Positions 51,514 to 60,473 of a stretch of DNA of 64,000 bases are shown here, one piece after another. Position numbers and translations under genes: made by a program. Origin of the DNA: Halospeciosus flavus (GTDB lineage Archaea > Halobacteriota > Halobacteria > Halobacteriales > Halobacteriaceae); assembly GCF_029814175.1 (NCBI RefSeq), contig NZ_CP122314.1, forward strand, positions 23,180 through 87,179, written 5' to 3'. Under the pieces are notes generated by a model that was not told the DNA's origin, made no database searches, and was given only the letters and a program-made list of their open reading frames with translations. How positions within the stretch are numbered: position 1 is the stretch's first letter; every line of letters begins with the position of its first letter.

Positions 51514-52280
51514 AGGACTTCGCCCGCAGCGGCGGCACCCACCTGCTCGTCGTCAACAAGCCGTCGTGGCACCTCGGCGTCGAGGCCGAGACCGGCGAGG
51601 ACTTCCGCGCGGTCTTCGAACGCACTCTCGAAATCGTCGACCAGGCCGCGAAAGTGCTCCGCGGGACCGCCTGGCCCGTGCTGGGCGTCCACCCCGGACT
51701 GATCTCGCGACTCGTCGACGAGCGTGGCTTCACTCCGGAGGAGGCCCGCGACCTGATGTGCGCGGGTATCGACGTCGCCGCCGAGTACGCCGCCGACGGG
51801 AAGGCGGTCGCGCTCAAGTCCGGACGCCCGCACTACGACGTCTCCGACGCGGTGTGGGAGGCGTCGAACGACGTGCTCGAGCACACGTTGGCGAAGGGGG
51901 CCGAGACGAACGTCGCCGTCCAACTCCACACCGAGATGACCGACGACCTCACCGACGTCGCCGACTGGGCCGAAGAGCAGGGTCTCCCTCCCGAGCGCGT
52001 CGTCAAACACTACGCAGTCGGCGAACTCGCCGGCGTCACGCCGAGCGTCATGTGCGAGAAGGAGTATCTGGAGGAGGCCATCGAGACGGAGGAGTTCTTC
52101 CTGATGGAGACCGACTACGTCGACGACCCCGACCGGCCAGGTGCGGTGATGGGACCGAAGACGGTCCCGCGGCGCGTCGACTGGCTCCTCTCGCAGGGAT
52201 ACGACGACGCGGTCCGGCGCGCGCACGTCGAGACGCCGCTGGCAGTCTACGACGTCGACACGGAGGCGACGCTGGACTGA
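51435..52280 (+). CDS. TatD-like metal-dependent hydrolase
   Basis: 281 residues, TIM-barrel amidohydrolase fold. Metal ligands are visible as LDNHLHLDPDN (HxH), the strand end LGVHPGL, His in VQLHTEMTDD, His in VVKHYAVGE and Asp in METDYVDDPDRPGA. It resembles the archaeal TatD-related group. Bacterial relatives are DNases or peptide hydrolases, but the substrate here is not known. The start MRDLDTPVLDNH lies inside the open frame of the preceding coiled-coil gene, so the two are probably an operon. Confidence 0.87.
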   Translation: MRDLDTPVLDNHLHLDPDNARGIEAVKDFARSGGTHLLVVNKPSWHLGVEAETGEDFRAVFERTLEIVDQAAKVLRGTAWPVLGVHPGLISRLVDERGFTPEEARDLMCAGIDVAAEYAADGKAVALKSGRPHYDVSDAVWEASNDVLEHTLAKGAETNVAVQLHTEMTDDLTDVADWAEEQGLPPERVVKHYAVGELAGVTPSVMCEKEYLEEAIETEEFFLMETDYVDDPDRPGAVMGPKTVPRRVDWLLSQGYDDAVRRAHVETPLAVYDVDTEATLD

Positions 52281-52393
52281 CGCGTACAGCACCAGACAGG
52301 CCCGAATCGCCCGCCGACGCAGCCGAGAGGCGCGCTACCACCGAACTCGTCTTGAAGGAAAGGCCTTTGTCTCGGGCGGCCGGCGTAGTGAGT

Positions 52394-52981
52394 ATGAGCG
52401 AAGCCCCCGAGGAGGAGTTCTACTCCGAGGAACGCTGGAACAACTGGCTCGACCGCCTCCGCGAGGAGGAGATCGACCCCGAAGACGAGGAGTCGGCTCG
52501 ACTCCTCCTCAACCTACAGGACGACGTCGCCATCGCCGTCGCGAAGATCGTCACCGCGTACGACGACGGCGAACTCGAACAGGAAGAGACCCTCGAAGAA
52601 CTCGCGGACATCCGCGAGACGGTGCTCGCCGAACCCGACATCGAGGACGAGGACACGCTGATGCTCGTCGACGGCGTCCAGACGAGCCTCGTCGCCGTCT
52701 TCTACTCCGCCGAGCAGTACGTCGCGGACGGCGTCGCCGAGGAGGCGAGCGTCGAAGAGTACGTCCACGCCGCGGCCGAGGCCGAATCCGAGGAGGACTT
52801 CGACCGCGCGCTCGGTCTCGCCGCCTGCGCGGGCACCCGCATCATCGACGGCGAGGACCTCGACATGGACGTCGTCGCCGACATCGAGTACGGCCTCGTC
52901 ACCGAGTGGGTCAACGGCCTCGACAGCCTGCAGGACGCCCTCGCCGAACCCGAGTTCATCGAGGACGAAGACGAGGACTGA
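52394..52981 (+). CDS. DUF2150 family protein
   Basis: 195 residues, highly acidic and mostly helical: FYSEERWNNWLDRLREEEID, ARLLLNLQDDVAIAVAKIV, and YVHAAAEAESEEDFDRALGLAACAG. This is the haloarchaeal/methanogen DUF2150 family, whose role is unknown. No membrane segments or metal motifs. It is followed after 52 bases by the pilin-like gene. Confidence 0.85.
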   Translation: MSEAPEEEFYSEERWNNWLDRLREEEIDPEDEESARLLLNLQDDVAIAVAKIVTAYDDGELEQEETLEELADIRETVLAEPDIEDEDTLMLVDGVQTSLVAVFYSAEQYVADGVAEEASVEEYVHAAAEAESEEDFDRALGLAACAGTRIIDGEDLDMDVVADIEYGLVTEWVNGLDSLQDALAEPEFIEDEDED

Positions 52982-53000
52982 GCGACCACGGTCGCCGGAC

Positions 53001-53008
53001 TTTAAGTA
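53001..53008 (+). promoter_or_regulatory. TATA element of the pilin-like gene
   Basis: TTTAAGTA lies 24 bases before the GTG at 53033, the spacing expected for a leaderless haloarchaeal transcript. This supports the GTG start over the in-frame TTG at 53009. Confidence 0.6.
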
Positions 53009-53032
53009 TTGGTGCGCGCAAGTGACGGTATC

Positions 53033-54541
53033 GTGAAACTCCGGGACGACCGCCGTGGCGTGTCGACTGTCGTCGGTGCCGTACTCGTCTTCGGCATCCT
53101 CGTCGTCTTGCTCTCTCTCTACCAGGCACAGGTCGTTCCCGCGCAGAACGAAGCGGTCGAGTTCCAGCACGCACAGGCCGTCCAGTCGGACATGGTCCAC
53201 CTCCGCGACGGACTCCTCCGGACGGCCTCCTCGGGGAACACCTACCCGACGAGTGTCGCCCTCGGCGCACGCTACCCCTCGCGGATCTTCTTCGTAAATC
53301 CCCCGCCCGTGAACGGTCGGTTGACGACCGAGACGGTCGGCGGCGGACAGATAATCGTCGACAACGCGAAGGCACTCGACGGCGAGACTGCCGACTACTG
53401 GGGCGGCGGCGAACACACGTTCGCCTCGAAGTCGCTCGTCTACGAGGCGGAGTACAACTACCTCGACGACTCGCCACGCATCGGGTACGAGAACACGTTG
53501 CTCTACCGGAACTACACCAGCGAGAACGCCACGCTGATCGACGCCCGTCCGACCGTCGTCGACGGGAGCGAGATCACGCTCGTCGCACTCGGTGGGAACC
53601 TCACGGAAGGCGGATCCGAGTCGGCGAGTGTCGCGCCACGACCCGTGAGCGCGCCGTACACCGAAATCGCGGTGACGAACGCGAGCAAGAACATCACGAT
53701 CACGCTGCCGACGGCGCTGCCGGTCGCGAAGTGGAACCAGACGCTCGCCAGCGAGTACGACACCGACCCGAACGACGGCGACGACCGCCATCTCCTCGCC
53801 GTCGAGCGCACTGGGTCGGGCGCGGTCCGACTCGTCCTCGAACCCGGAACGTACACGCTCAAGATGGCGAAGTTGGGTGTCGGGACCGGTGTCGAACGAC
53901 CCGGTGCGCACTACCTGACCGAGATACGTGGTGGCGGCGCCACGGTGCAAGTCGGTGGGACAGAACGCCTCGTCGCACAGGTCCGCGACCGGTTCAACAA
54001 CCCGGTCGCCGGCGTGAGCGTCAACGCCACAGCGGAGAGCGGCAGAGTCTCGCCGACGTCGGCAACGAGCGGCGAGCAGGGCAAAACGGCGTTCATCTAC
54101 CAGGCGCCGGACAGCATCTCCGACGCGAGCGAAACTGTGAACGTGACCGCCTCGTACGGACCCAACCAGAGACAGACCGTGACGTTCGAGGTCCGGGTCG
54201 TTAGCGCCGGCGGGACGGGCGGGAGCGGCAATAATCCCACCTTCGACACCTTCACGGTCAAGGACCAGTCGAATGGGTCCCAGGCACGCTTCGAAGTCCA
54301 TTGGAAAGTGAGCGACACCGACGCGAACCTCGACACCGTCGAGTTCCACCTCCGACGGAACGATACCATCGTCGACTCGACTGCCGTCAATATTCAGGGG
54401 AAGTCGGCGAACGACAAGACGACGCTCACGGAATCCGATGGTTACGGCAAGTCCTACACCATCGTCGGTGTCGTCACCGACACACAGGGGAACGAGGCCA
54501 AACGGAACACTACGGACACTGCGGGCGGAACAAATCCGTAA
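53033..54541 (+). CDS. Archaeal type IV pilin-like surface protein with Ig-like domain
   Basis: ~502 residues from GTG (KLRDDRRGVSTVVGAVLVFGIL). The charged start, the RRG-VSTVVGA processing context and the single N-terminal helix (VGAVLVFGILVVLLSLYQAQ) are those of haloarchaeal class III-signal pilin-like proteins. A long beta-rich exodomain follows. Around residues 300-390 is an invasin/Ig-like module (LVAQVRDRFNNPVAGVSVNAT, GKTAFIYQAPD), and a second Ig-like repeat ends the protein. Much larger than a pilin (100-200 residues), so more likely a minor or adhesive surface subunit. Several NxT/S sites could be glycosylated. Confidence 0.78.
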   Translation: MKLRDDRRGVSTVVGAVLVFGILVVLLSLYQAQVVPAQNEAVEFQHAQAVQSDMVHLRDGLLRTASSGNTYPTSVALGARYPSRIFFVNPPPVNGRLTTETVGGGQIIVDNAKALDGETADYWGGGEHTFASKSLVYEAEYNYLDDSPRIGYENTLLYRNYTSENATLIDARPTVVDGSEITLVALGGNLTEGGSESASVAPRPVSAPYTEIAVTNASKNITITLPTALPVAKWNQTLASEYDTDPNDGDDRHLLAVERTGSGAVRLVLEPGTYTLKMAKLGVGTGVERPGAHYLTEIRGGGATVQVGGTERLVAQVRDRFNNPVAGVSVNATAESGRVSPTSATSGEQGKTAFIYQAPDSISDASETVNVTASYGPNQRQTVTFEVRVVSAGGTGGSGNNPTFDTFTVKDQSNGSQARFEVHWKVSDTDANLDTVEFHLRRNDTIVDSTAVNIQGKSANDKTTLTESDGYGKSYTIVGVVTDTQGNEAKRNTTDTAGGTNP

Positions 54542-54611
54542 CTCTTCCACGATCGTCGAACCCCACAATCGACAAATCCATATGCCCGTCCCGTGAAGAA
54601 CCGTCCAAGAC

Positions 54612-55949
54612 ATGACTGCAGTTGGAATCGACGCCGTCGAAATCTGGACGGGAAAACTGAAACTCGACCTCCCCGGGACGTTCGCCCCCGAGAAGGGCGA
54701 CGACCCCGAGAAGTACACGAAGGGACTGGGACTCAACAACTCCTCGTTCCCCGACGCCTACGAGGACATCGTCACGATGGGCGCGAACGCCGCCCACCGG
54801 CTGATGGAGCGCAAGGGTCTCTCGCCCGACGACATCGGCCGCATCGACGTCGCGACCGAGTCGGCCTTCGACAACTCGAAGCCCGTCTCGACGTACGTCG
54901 CCGGCTGTCTCGAACAGGTCTACGACGGTGACTTCCACCACGCGAACAAGGGCGAGCGGAAGTTCGCCTGCATCGCGGGGACCCAGAGTCTCGACGACGC
55001 CTACAACTGGATCAAGGCCGGGCGAAACCGCGGGCGGGGCGCGCTCGTCATCGCGACCGACACCGCGCTCTACGCCCGCGGCGACGCCGGCGAGGCGACG
55101 CAGGGCGCCGGCGCCGTCGCGATGTACGTCACCGAGGACCCCGACCTCGTCGAACTCTCGACCCACCAGGGCTACGGGAGCGCCGACGAGACTGACTTCC
55201 TCAAGCCCAACCAGCAGTTCCCGAGCGTCGACGGGAAGCGCTCCATCCAGGTGTACCTCGCCCGGATGCGCGAGGCCCTCGAAGACTTCGAGAGCGTCGC
55301 CGGCGCGTCCCATCCCGACCAGTACGAGTACATCCCGTTCCACACGCCATTCCCGGGTATGGTCCGGAAGGCCGCCGTCCTCGGCTACCGTCACATGATC
55401 CGCGGGACGCCCATCGAGGAGGAACTCGCCGCCGAGATCGGCGAACTCCCGCGCCCCGAGGGGTTCGCGGAGGACGAGGACTACCAGGAGGCCATCCGCG
55501 AGTACATGGACGCGCTCTCGGACACCGACGCCTACCGCGAGTGGTACGCCGAGGCCATCGAACCGACGCTCTCGGTCTCCCGTGAGGTCGGGAACTGGTA
55601 CACCGGGTCGGTCCACCTCGCACGCCTGAGCGCGCTCCGCGACGCCGCGGAGAAGGGCACCGACATGGCGGGCAAGAAACTCCTCGTCGGCTCCTACGGC
55701 TCCGGCGCACAGGCCGAGATCCACGCCGAGACCGTCGCCGACGAGTGGGACGAGGAGATCGAGGCCATCGACGTCGAGTCGCAACTCGACCGGCGCTACG
55801 ACCTCTCCTTCGAGGAGTACGAGGAGGTCCACGACCGCCACAACCACGAGAAGCAGACCGAACTCGAACCGTTCACGACCCCCGACGGCGAGTTCGTCTT
55901 CGACGGCTGGGGCCGCATGAACGAGCGGAAGTACACCTACGTCGAGTAG
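54612..55949 (+). CDS. hmgB: Hydroxymethylglutaryl-CoA synthase
   Basis: 445 residues. It condenses acetyl-CoA and acetoacetyl-CoA to HMG-CoA, the first committed step of the mevalonate route to archaeal isoprenoid lipids. The nucleophilic Cys is in ERKFACIAGTQSL, the general-base Glu in VATESAFDNSKP, and the His in FHTPFPGMVRKAA. Length and the YTGSVHLARLSAL and VGSYGSGAQAE segments match haloarchaeal enzymes that lack the usual bacterial feedback features. Monocistronic. A pyrimidine-rich tract follows the stop. Confidence 0.95.
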   Translation: MTAVGIDAVEIWTGKLKLDLPGTFAPEKGDDPEKYTKGLGLNNSSFPDAYEDIVTMGANAAHRLMERKGLSPDDIGRIDVATESAFDNSKPVSTYVAGCLEQVYDGDFHHANKGERKFACIAGTQSLDDAYNWIKAGRNRGRGALVIATDTALYARGDAGEATQGAGAVAMYVTEDPDLVELSTHQGYGSADETDFLKPNQQFPSVDGKRSIQVYLARMREALEDFESVAGASHPDQYEYIPFHTPFPGMVRKAAVLGYRHMIRGTPIEEELAAEIGELPRPEGFAEDEDYQEAIREYMDALSDTDAYREWYAEAIEPTLSVSREVGNWYTGSVHLARLSALRDAAEKGTDMAGKKLLVGSYGSGAQAEIHAETVADEWDEEIEAIDVESQLDRRYDLSFEEYEEVHDRHNHEKQTELEPFTTPDGEFVFDGWGRMNERKYTYVE

Positions 55950-55952
55950 CGC

Positions 55953-56018
55953 GTCTCCGTCTCCGTCTCCGTCTTCCCGTCTCTCCCCGTCTCTGCCGTC
56001 TCCTCTCCGTTCTCTCTA
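55953..56018 (+). terminator. Polypyrimidine tract after hmgB
   Basis: About 65 bases on the plus strand, nearly all C and T with scattered G (repeats of CGTCTC and CTCC), directly after the hmgB stop. Haloarchaeal transcripts often end in T/C-rich stretches rather than hairpins, so a terminator is the simplest reading. The tract also overlaps the stop of the convergent membrane gene. Confidence 0.45.
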
Positions 56019-56390
56019 CGATCCTCGATGGAGCGCCAGCGCCACGAGTCCTCCGACGGGTGCGGCGAGGCCGAGTCCGAGCAAGACGCCGAACACGCGG
56101 CCGAGCGAGACGAGGCCGAGACCGAAGCCGACGAAGAAGACGACGCTCCCGGACCCGAGCGCGACGGCGAGGGAGTAGCGAACCGACTCCAGCGAGGCGC
56201 CGAGCCAGCGGTACGTGAGTGCGGCGGTGACGAAGGCGCTCCCGGCGGCCGTCCACCGCGGGTCCGGGACGAAGTAGAGCGGTCCGACGAGGCGGACCGG
56301 TCCGGTCACGAGTTCGGGCGTGGACACGCCCGCGACGACGGCCGCGGCCGCGGCGGCGACGACGGCGAACGCGAGGCGACTGACGTGCAC
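56016..56390 (-). CDS. Small membrane protein, four predicted helices
   Basis: 124 residues, strongly hydrophobic: LAFAVVAAAAAAVVAGV, a loop with VPDPRW, then AGSAFVTAALTYRWL, VALGSGSVVFFVGFGLGLV and GVLLGLGLAAPVGGLVALAL. No catalytic motif. A haloarchaeal family of unknown role. 45 bases downstream of the regulator at 56436 on the same strand, so possibly its operon partner. Confidence 0.72.
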   Translation of the reverse strand: MHVSRLAFAVVAAAAAAVVAGVSTPELVTGPVRLVGPLYFVPDPRWTAAGSAFVTAALTYRWLGASLESVRYSLAVALGSGSVVFFVGFGLGLVSLGRVFGVLLGLGLAAPVGGLVALALHRGS

Positions 56391-56435
56391 AGTCGACGTT
56401 TCTCGGCGGGATAGAAAAACGGTCCTGTCGACGGT

Positions 56436-57143
56436 TCAGGCCAGCGCGCGGAGGGAGTCGAGCATCTCGTCGACCGGCGTCTCGCAGACGGCCAGCGAGT
56501 AGCCGTCGCGGCGGGCGAGGCGGGGGGCGTGTTCCCAGAGTTCGTCCTCGTCGATGCCGTGGAGGAGGACGGCGTTCGGCGTCGGGTTCACGACGCGGAG
56601 GGCGACCAGCGGCGACTCCCCGCGAGAGACACCGGTGAATCCGAGCAGCCGGTTCGTACTCTGCCCGTAGAGGCGGTAGAACTCGTCCGAGGAGAGTTTC
56701 GTGATGGCCTTGATGCTGTTGATGATCGTGTGGCCGTTGACGGTGTCGCGGTCGCCCGCGGCGACCTCGGTCGCGTCGATGGCGTCGTAGACGTCGCCGA
56801 GCGGGACCGACGTCGGGTACTCGCGGAGGTCGAGGACGACGTCGCTCTCGAACCCCGCGGAGAGGACGCGGGCGTACTGGCGGATGCGGTCGCCGCCGCG
56901 CTGCTCGTCGATGTCGAGCAGGCCCTCGACGAGTCGGCTCACGAGCCCGATACCGGGGCTCTCGCGGCGCCCGCTCTCGTAGTCGGAGATGACCGAAGAA
57001 GAGACGTCGAGTTCCTCGGCGAGGTCGGTCTGCGAGACGTTGAAGTCGGTCCGCCACTTCCGGAGCGTCGCACCTGGGTCGTCGCTGAGCGTGATCTCCC
57101 CGGCGATACGCTCGGCGAGTCCCTCCCGCGGGTCCGGTTCCAT
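56436..57143 (-). CDS. Helix-turn-helix transcriptional regulator
   Basis: 235 residues from MEPDPREGLAERIAG. Residues ~35-75 are a Cro/C1-type helix-turn-helix (LRKWRTDFNVSQTDLAEELDVSSSVISDYESGRR). The rest is a sensor-like domain of unknown ligand (VLDLREYPTSVPLGDVYDAI, GHTIINSIKAITKL, SPLVALRVVNPTP). This is an archaeal regulator family seen in methanogens and haloarchaea. An earlier ATG at 57197 overlaps the next gene's promoter region, so the shorter start is preferred. Confidence 0.85.
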   Translation of the reverse strand: MEPDPREGLAERIAGEITLSDDPGATLRKWRTDFNVSQTDLAEELDVSSSVISDYESGRRESPGIGLVSRLVEGLLDIDEQRGGDRIRQYARVLSAGFESDVVLDLREYPTSVPLGDVYDAIDATEVAAGDRDTVNGHTIINSIKAITKLSSDEFYRLYGQSTNRLLGFTGVSRGESPLVALRVVNPTPNAVLLHGIDEDELWEHAPRLARRDGYSLAVCETPVDEMLDSLRALA

Positions 57144-57222
57144 ACCCTGATAGACGCTACCGCGTCGAAAAAGCGTATCGAAACTGGGGTTCGACACCCG
57201 CCGAACCGACGAACGAAAAGCC

Positions 57223-57879
57223 GTGGAGACCCACTACTCGGTCGTGCCCTCGGAACTCGTCCACCTCGCGTTCGCGGGCTACCTCGCCGCCGCGTTGCTG
57301 GGTCCGGCCTTCTCGACGCGGACCGTCGCGGTCGTCCTCGCCGCCGCCGCGATCCCCGACGTCGACTCCGTCCTCGCCATCTGGTTGCCCGGGACCCACC
57401 GGGCACTCCTCCACACGCTCCTCCTCCCGTTGGTCCTCGGCGTCCTCCTCGCTGCCGACCTGCGGCGCGAGGACTCCGTGGTCCGCCCGCTGTTCGACGG
57501 CCACGGCCTGCGGGTGGCGGCCGTCGCCCTCGGTGCGCTCACCCTCGGCGGCATCGCCCCCGACCTGTTCACGAACGGCGTGAACCTCTTCTACCCGTTC
57601 CACGACCGCTTCTACACGCTGAACGGCGACCTCTCGCTGTCGACGACGCGCGGGGTCGTCCAGACGTTCGTGGAGTTCCACGAGGGCGGCGGCCGGACCG
57701 CGGGCGGCACCACCGAGTCGACCTTCTACTACACGGGCATCGACACGGACCGCGGTGCGGACCCGCGGAACGCCGAACGGGTCTTCCCGCTCGTCTCCTC
57801 GGGGATGCAGTTGCTCGTCGTCGCGACGAGCGCACTCGTCCTGTGGGGGCGGTTCCGCGACGCGAACCGCCAGCGCTAA
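57223..57879 (+). CDS. Membrane-bound metal-dependent hydrolase, YdjM/DUF457 type
   Basis: 218 residues from GTG. Four to five membrane helices with conserved polar positions: PSELVHLAFAGYLAAALLG, AAIPDVDSVLAIW (DxD), and HRALLHTLLLPLVLGVLL (H...H). This Asp-x-Asp plus His pattern defines the YdjM-like family of predicted membrane hydrolases, whose substrate is not known. It is followed after 25 bases by the GNAT gene and is divergent from the regulator. Confidence 0.83.
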   Translation: METHYSVVPSELVHLAFAGYLAAALLGPAFSTRTVAVVLAAAAIPDVDSVLAIWLPGTHRALLHTLLLPLVLGVLLAADLRREDSVVRPLFDGHGLRVAAVALGALTLGGIAPDLFTNGVNLFYPFHDRFYTLNGDLSLSTTRGVVQTFVEFHEGGGRTAGGTTESTFYYTGIDTDRGADPRNAERVFPLVSSGMQLLVVATSALVLWGRFRDANRQR

Positions 57880-57904
57880 CGGCGCGCCCGTCGACCCGCC
57901 GAGT

Positions 57905-58396
57905 ATGCCCACGGTCAGACCGTACGACCCCGGCAGCGACGCCGAGGCGCTTTGGGAACTGAAGCGTGCGTTCGAACTCGGTCTCGGCAGCGGCACCGGC
58001 GGCGAGGAGAAGGCCGAGACCTACGAGTCGAAACTCACCGACGACTACCGGACGGGCTACCTCGAGTGGGTCGACCGCTGCGTCGAGGCCGACGAGCGGA
58101 GCGTGCAGGTGCTCGAAGCCGACGGCGACCTCCTCGGGTACGTGTTCGTCCTCCCCGAGACTCACAGCTACATCTGGGACGCGGCGGTCCTCAACGAAAT
58201 CTACGTCCGCGAGCAGGCCCGCGGGACGGGCGACGCCGACGACCTGATGGAGGCGGCCCTCGACGTCGCCCGCGAGCAGGACCTCCCGCTCGACCGGATG
58301 GTCCTCGACGTCGACGAGCAGAACGAGCGCGCGAAGGCGTTCTACGAGCGCCACGGCTTCGAGCACTGGGGCGAGTTGGTCGCCCGCGACCTCTAG
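57905..58396 (+). CDS. GNAT-family N-acetyltransferase
   Basis: 163 residues. The acetyl-CoA binding motif is AVLNEIYVREQARGTGDADDLM, with the RGTG pyrophosphate loop, followed by VLDVDEQNERAKAFYERHGF, the usual C-terminal GNAT pattern. Substrate unknown. Probably co-transcribed with the hydrolase upstream. Confidence 0.88.
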   Translation: MPTVRPYDPGSDAEALWELKRAFELGLGSGTGGEEKAETYESKLTDDYRTGYLEWVDRCVEADERSVQVLEADGDLLGYVFVLPETHSYIWDAAVLNEIYVREQARGTGDADDLMEAALDVAREQDLPLDRMVLDVDEQNERAKAFYERHGFEHWGELVARDL

Positions 58397-58401
58397 TCGA
58401 C

Positions 58402-58974
58402 TCAGTCCTCGCCGAGCACGCCCGCGATGGCGCCGCCGACACCGCCGACGACGGCGGGGTAGACGACCCCCGCGAGGAGGACGCCGGTCACGAGGTCCGG
58501 CGCGATGGTGTAGTCACCGCGAGTCGCGGTGAAGAGGAAGACGCCGACGAGCGCGAGGAAGACGTAGCCGAGCGTGACCGACGCCCCGTGTGTCGCGCCG
58601 GTCTGCGGGTCTTCGGCCCCCGCGTGGTGGGCGACGGCCGCGCCCGCGACGAAGAGACAGCCGACCGGTACGATGTAGAGGAGCGTCGGCGCGTCGCCCG
58701 AAGCGATCCAGTTGCGGGCGACGCTCCCGCCGCCGAGCGTGGGGTGCGTGAACGCGACGAAGTGGGCGTTGTAGAACAGCCAGCCGACGGCCTTCCACGC
58801 GGGGATGGCGTCGCCCCCGAAGAACTGGAGCACGGCGTTGATGCCGCGCAGCATCTCGCGGACGTGACTCGCCTGCCAGACGTACGTCACGAGGTAGCCG
58901 AGCAGGTAGGCGGCGATACCGGCGACGGCGCTGGCGACGTAGGGCTTCTCGCTTCGCTCTTGGAGGGCGGACAT
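58402..58974 (-). CDS. Haloarchaeal transmembrane protein
   Basis: 190 residues with about four membrane helices: ASAVAGIAAYLLGYLVTYVW, LLYIVPVGCLFVAGAAVAHH, VTLGYVFLALVGVFLFTAT and GVLLAGVVYPAVVGGVGGAIAG. The loop GINAVLQFFGGDAIPAWKAVGWLFYNAHFV is typical of a family restricted to haloarchaea with no known function. Convergent with the GNAT gene, 5 bases between stops. Confidence 0.75.
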   Translation of the reverse strand: MSALQERSEKPYVASAVAGIAAYLLGYLVTYVWQASHVREMLRGINAVLQFFGGDAIPAWKAVGWLFYNAHFVAFTHPTLGGGSVARNWIASGDAPTLLYIVPVGCLFVAGAAVAHHAGAEDPQTGATHGASVTLGYVFLALVGVFLFTATRGDYTIAPDLVTGVLLAGVVYPAVVGGVGGAIAGVLGED

Positions 58975-59012
58975 GCCCGGGTGTGCGAACGGGACGGCGA
59001 AATCGCTTCTGG

Positions 59013-59684
59013 CTAGTCGGGGGGCGACTCGCCGTCGTCGGTACCGTCGGCACCATCGGCACCGTCGGCGTCGTCGACGCCGCGGGCCGCGGCGTACTGC
59101 TCGGCCGAGACGGTGTACTCGTGGAGGTCGGCGACGGACCCGTCGGCCCGCGGGTGCCAGTTGCGGAGGACGCCCTCGTACTGGCCGCCGTGGCGGGCGA
59201 CGTACTTCTCGATAGCGCCGTGGGCGCGCTCGTTCTCGACGGCGCAGGCCGCGACGACCAGGTCCAAATCGAGGCGGACGAAGGCGAGTTCGAGGAAGCG
59301 GTCGGCCCGCTCACCGGCGTAGCCCCGGCCCCAGAACGGCTTGCGGAGCCAGATGCTCAACTGGGCCGTCTGCTGCTCCCAGTAGGGGATGAGTGCGGTC
59401 GTCCCCGCGGGTTCGCCCGCGTTCGGTTCACCGGATTTCGGCCGGATGGTGTACATCGCGAGTTCGCCTCGCTCCCAGCGCCGTTCCGCCCCGGCGAGCG
59501 TATCGAAGGTGCGCTTGGGGACGGCGTGTGGTTCGTAGGCGAGGTGTTCGAACTCCGCGGCGGCGGTCTCGCTGTGAGCGGCGCTCCGTCGCTCGAACGC
59601 GTCGCGGACGTCGACGTCGCCCCGCGTGAATCGGACGAACCTGAGCCGTTCGCTCTCCAGACGTTCGGGGAAGAGGTCACTCAT
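59013..59684 (-). CDS. GNAT acetyltransferase, RimJ/RimL-like
   Basis: 223 residues. Starts with the RimJ/L pattern LFPERLESERLRFVRF. Acetyl-CoA site IWLRKPFWGRGYAGERADRFL, then VVAACAVENERAHGAIEKY. Ends in a low-complexity run of Asp, Gly and Ala (DDADGADGADG). Overlaps the upstream acetyltransferase by 8 bases, forming a tandem pair likely born by duplication. Possible roles include N-terminal protein acetylation; the target is not known. Confidence 0.87.
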   Translation of the reverse strand: MSDLFPERLESERLRFVRFTRGDVDVRDAFERRSAAHSETAAAEFEHLAYEPHAVPKRTFDTLAGAERRWERGELAMYTIRPKSGEPNAGEPAGTTALIPYWEQQTAQLSIWLRKPFWGRGYAGERADRFLELAFVRLDLDLVVAACAVENERAHGAIEKYVARHGGQYEGVLRNWHPRADGSVADLHEYTVSAEQYAAARGVDDADGADGADGTDDGESPPD

Positions 59685-60270
59685 CGCGATACTCCGCCCG
59701 CGAGAGGGTGTAACGTCGCTGGTCGACCAGTTCGCCGCCGCGGTTCACCGCGTTTCGGATGCGTGCTTCGAAGCGCCCGCCGTTGCGTTCGAGGAACTTC
59801 TCGAGTGCCCGCCGGGCCGTGTCCGCGCCCACGTCGTGGTGGACCGCGACGAGGTCGAGGTCGAGGTCGTCGAAGACGACGTCGACGAGGAGGTCGCCGA
59901 CTTCCTGGGCGTACTCCCGACCGCGTTCCGCGGGTGCGAGCCAGAGCGCGAGGTTCCCGGTCCGCCGCTCCCAGTCGGGTTCGAGCGTCGCGAGTCCCAC
60001 GACGTCGCCCTCGACGGTGACGCCGTAGGTCGCCGCCTCCCCCTCCCGCCAGCGTCGCTGACTCTCTCCGAGGAAGTCGTACGTCTCCTTGACCGTCGCG
60101 TGTGGGAAATCTAACAACGCCCCACCCGCGCCGACGTCGGGCCGAACCGCCACGTCGCCGCCGGTCCCCTGCGCTCCCCCACAGAGCGCGTAGAGGTCGT
60201 AGACGTCCACCAGTTCGTCGGTCAATCGTTCGAGTCGAAGCCGCTCCGAGACGAGGGTCTCGGGGAACAT
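59677..60270 (-). CDS. GNAT acetyltransferase, RimJ/RimL-like
   Basis: 197 residues, paralog of the next gene: FPETLVSERLRLERL at the start and LWLAPAERGREYAQEVGDLLVDV as the acetyl-CoA region, with AVHHDVGADTARRALEKF. The binding loop reads ERGREYA rather than the usual RGxGxG/A, so cofactor binding may be weaker. First of the two-gene operon. Confidence 0.82.
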   Translation of the reverse strand: MFPETLVSERLRLERLTDELVDVYDLYALCGGAQGTGGDVAVRPDVGAGGALLDFPHATVKETYDFLGESQRRWREGEAATYGVTVEGDVVGLATLEPDWERRTGNLALWLAPAERGREYAQEVGDLLVDVVFDDLDLDLVAVHHDVGADTARRALEKFLERNGGRFEARIRNAVNRGGELVDQRRYTLSRAEYRDE

Positions 60271-60473
60271 GTTCTCGAAGTAACACCGACCGCCCCCTAA
60301 CCATACCTACATATTACAGACACATATCCAGCTGAATAGACGTTCGCGGCCGGGTTCGGAGACGGGTCCAGCGTCTTTTGGCTCCCCGCCGAGTAAGACG
60401 TGTATATGTTCGGCATCGTCTCCACTGCCGCCGCGAGCGCTCGTCTCTCACGTGTCCGAGGGGTGTTCGGCCG

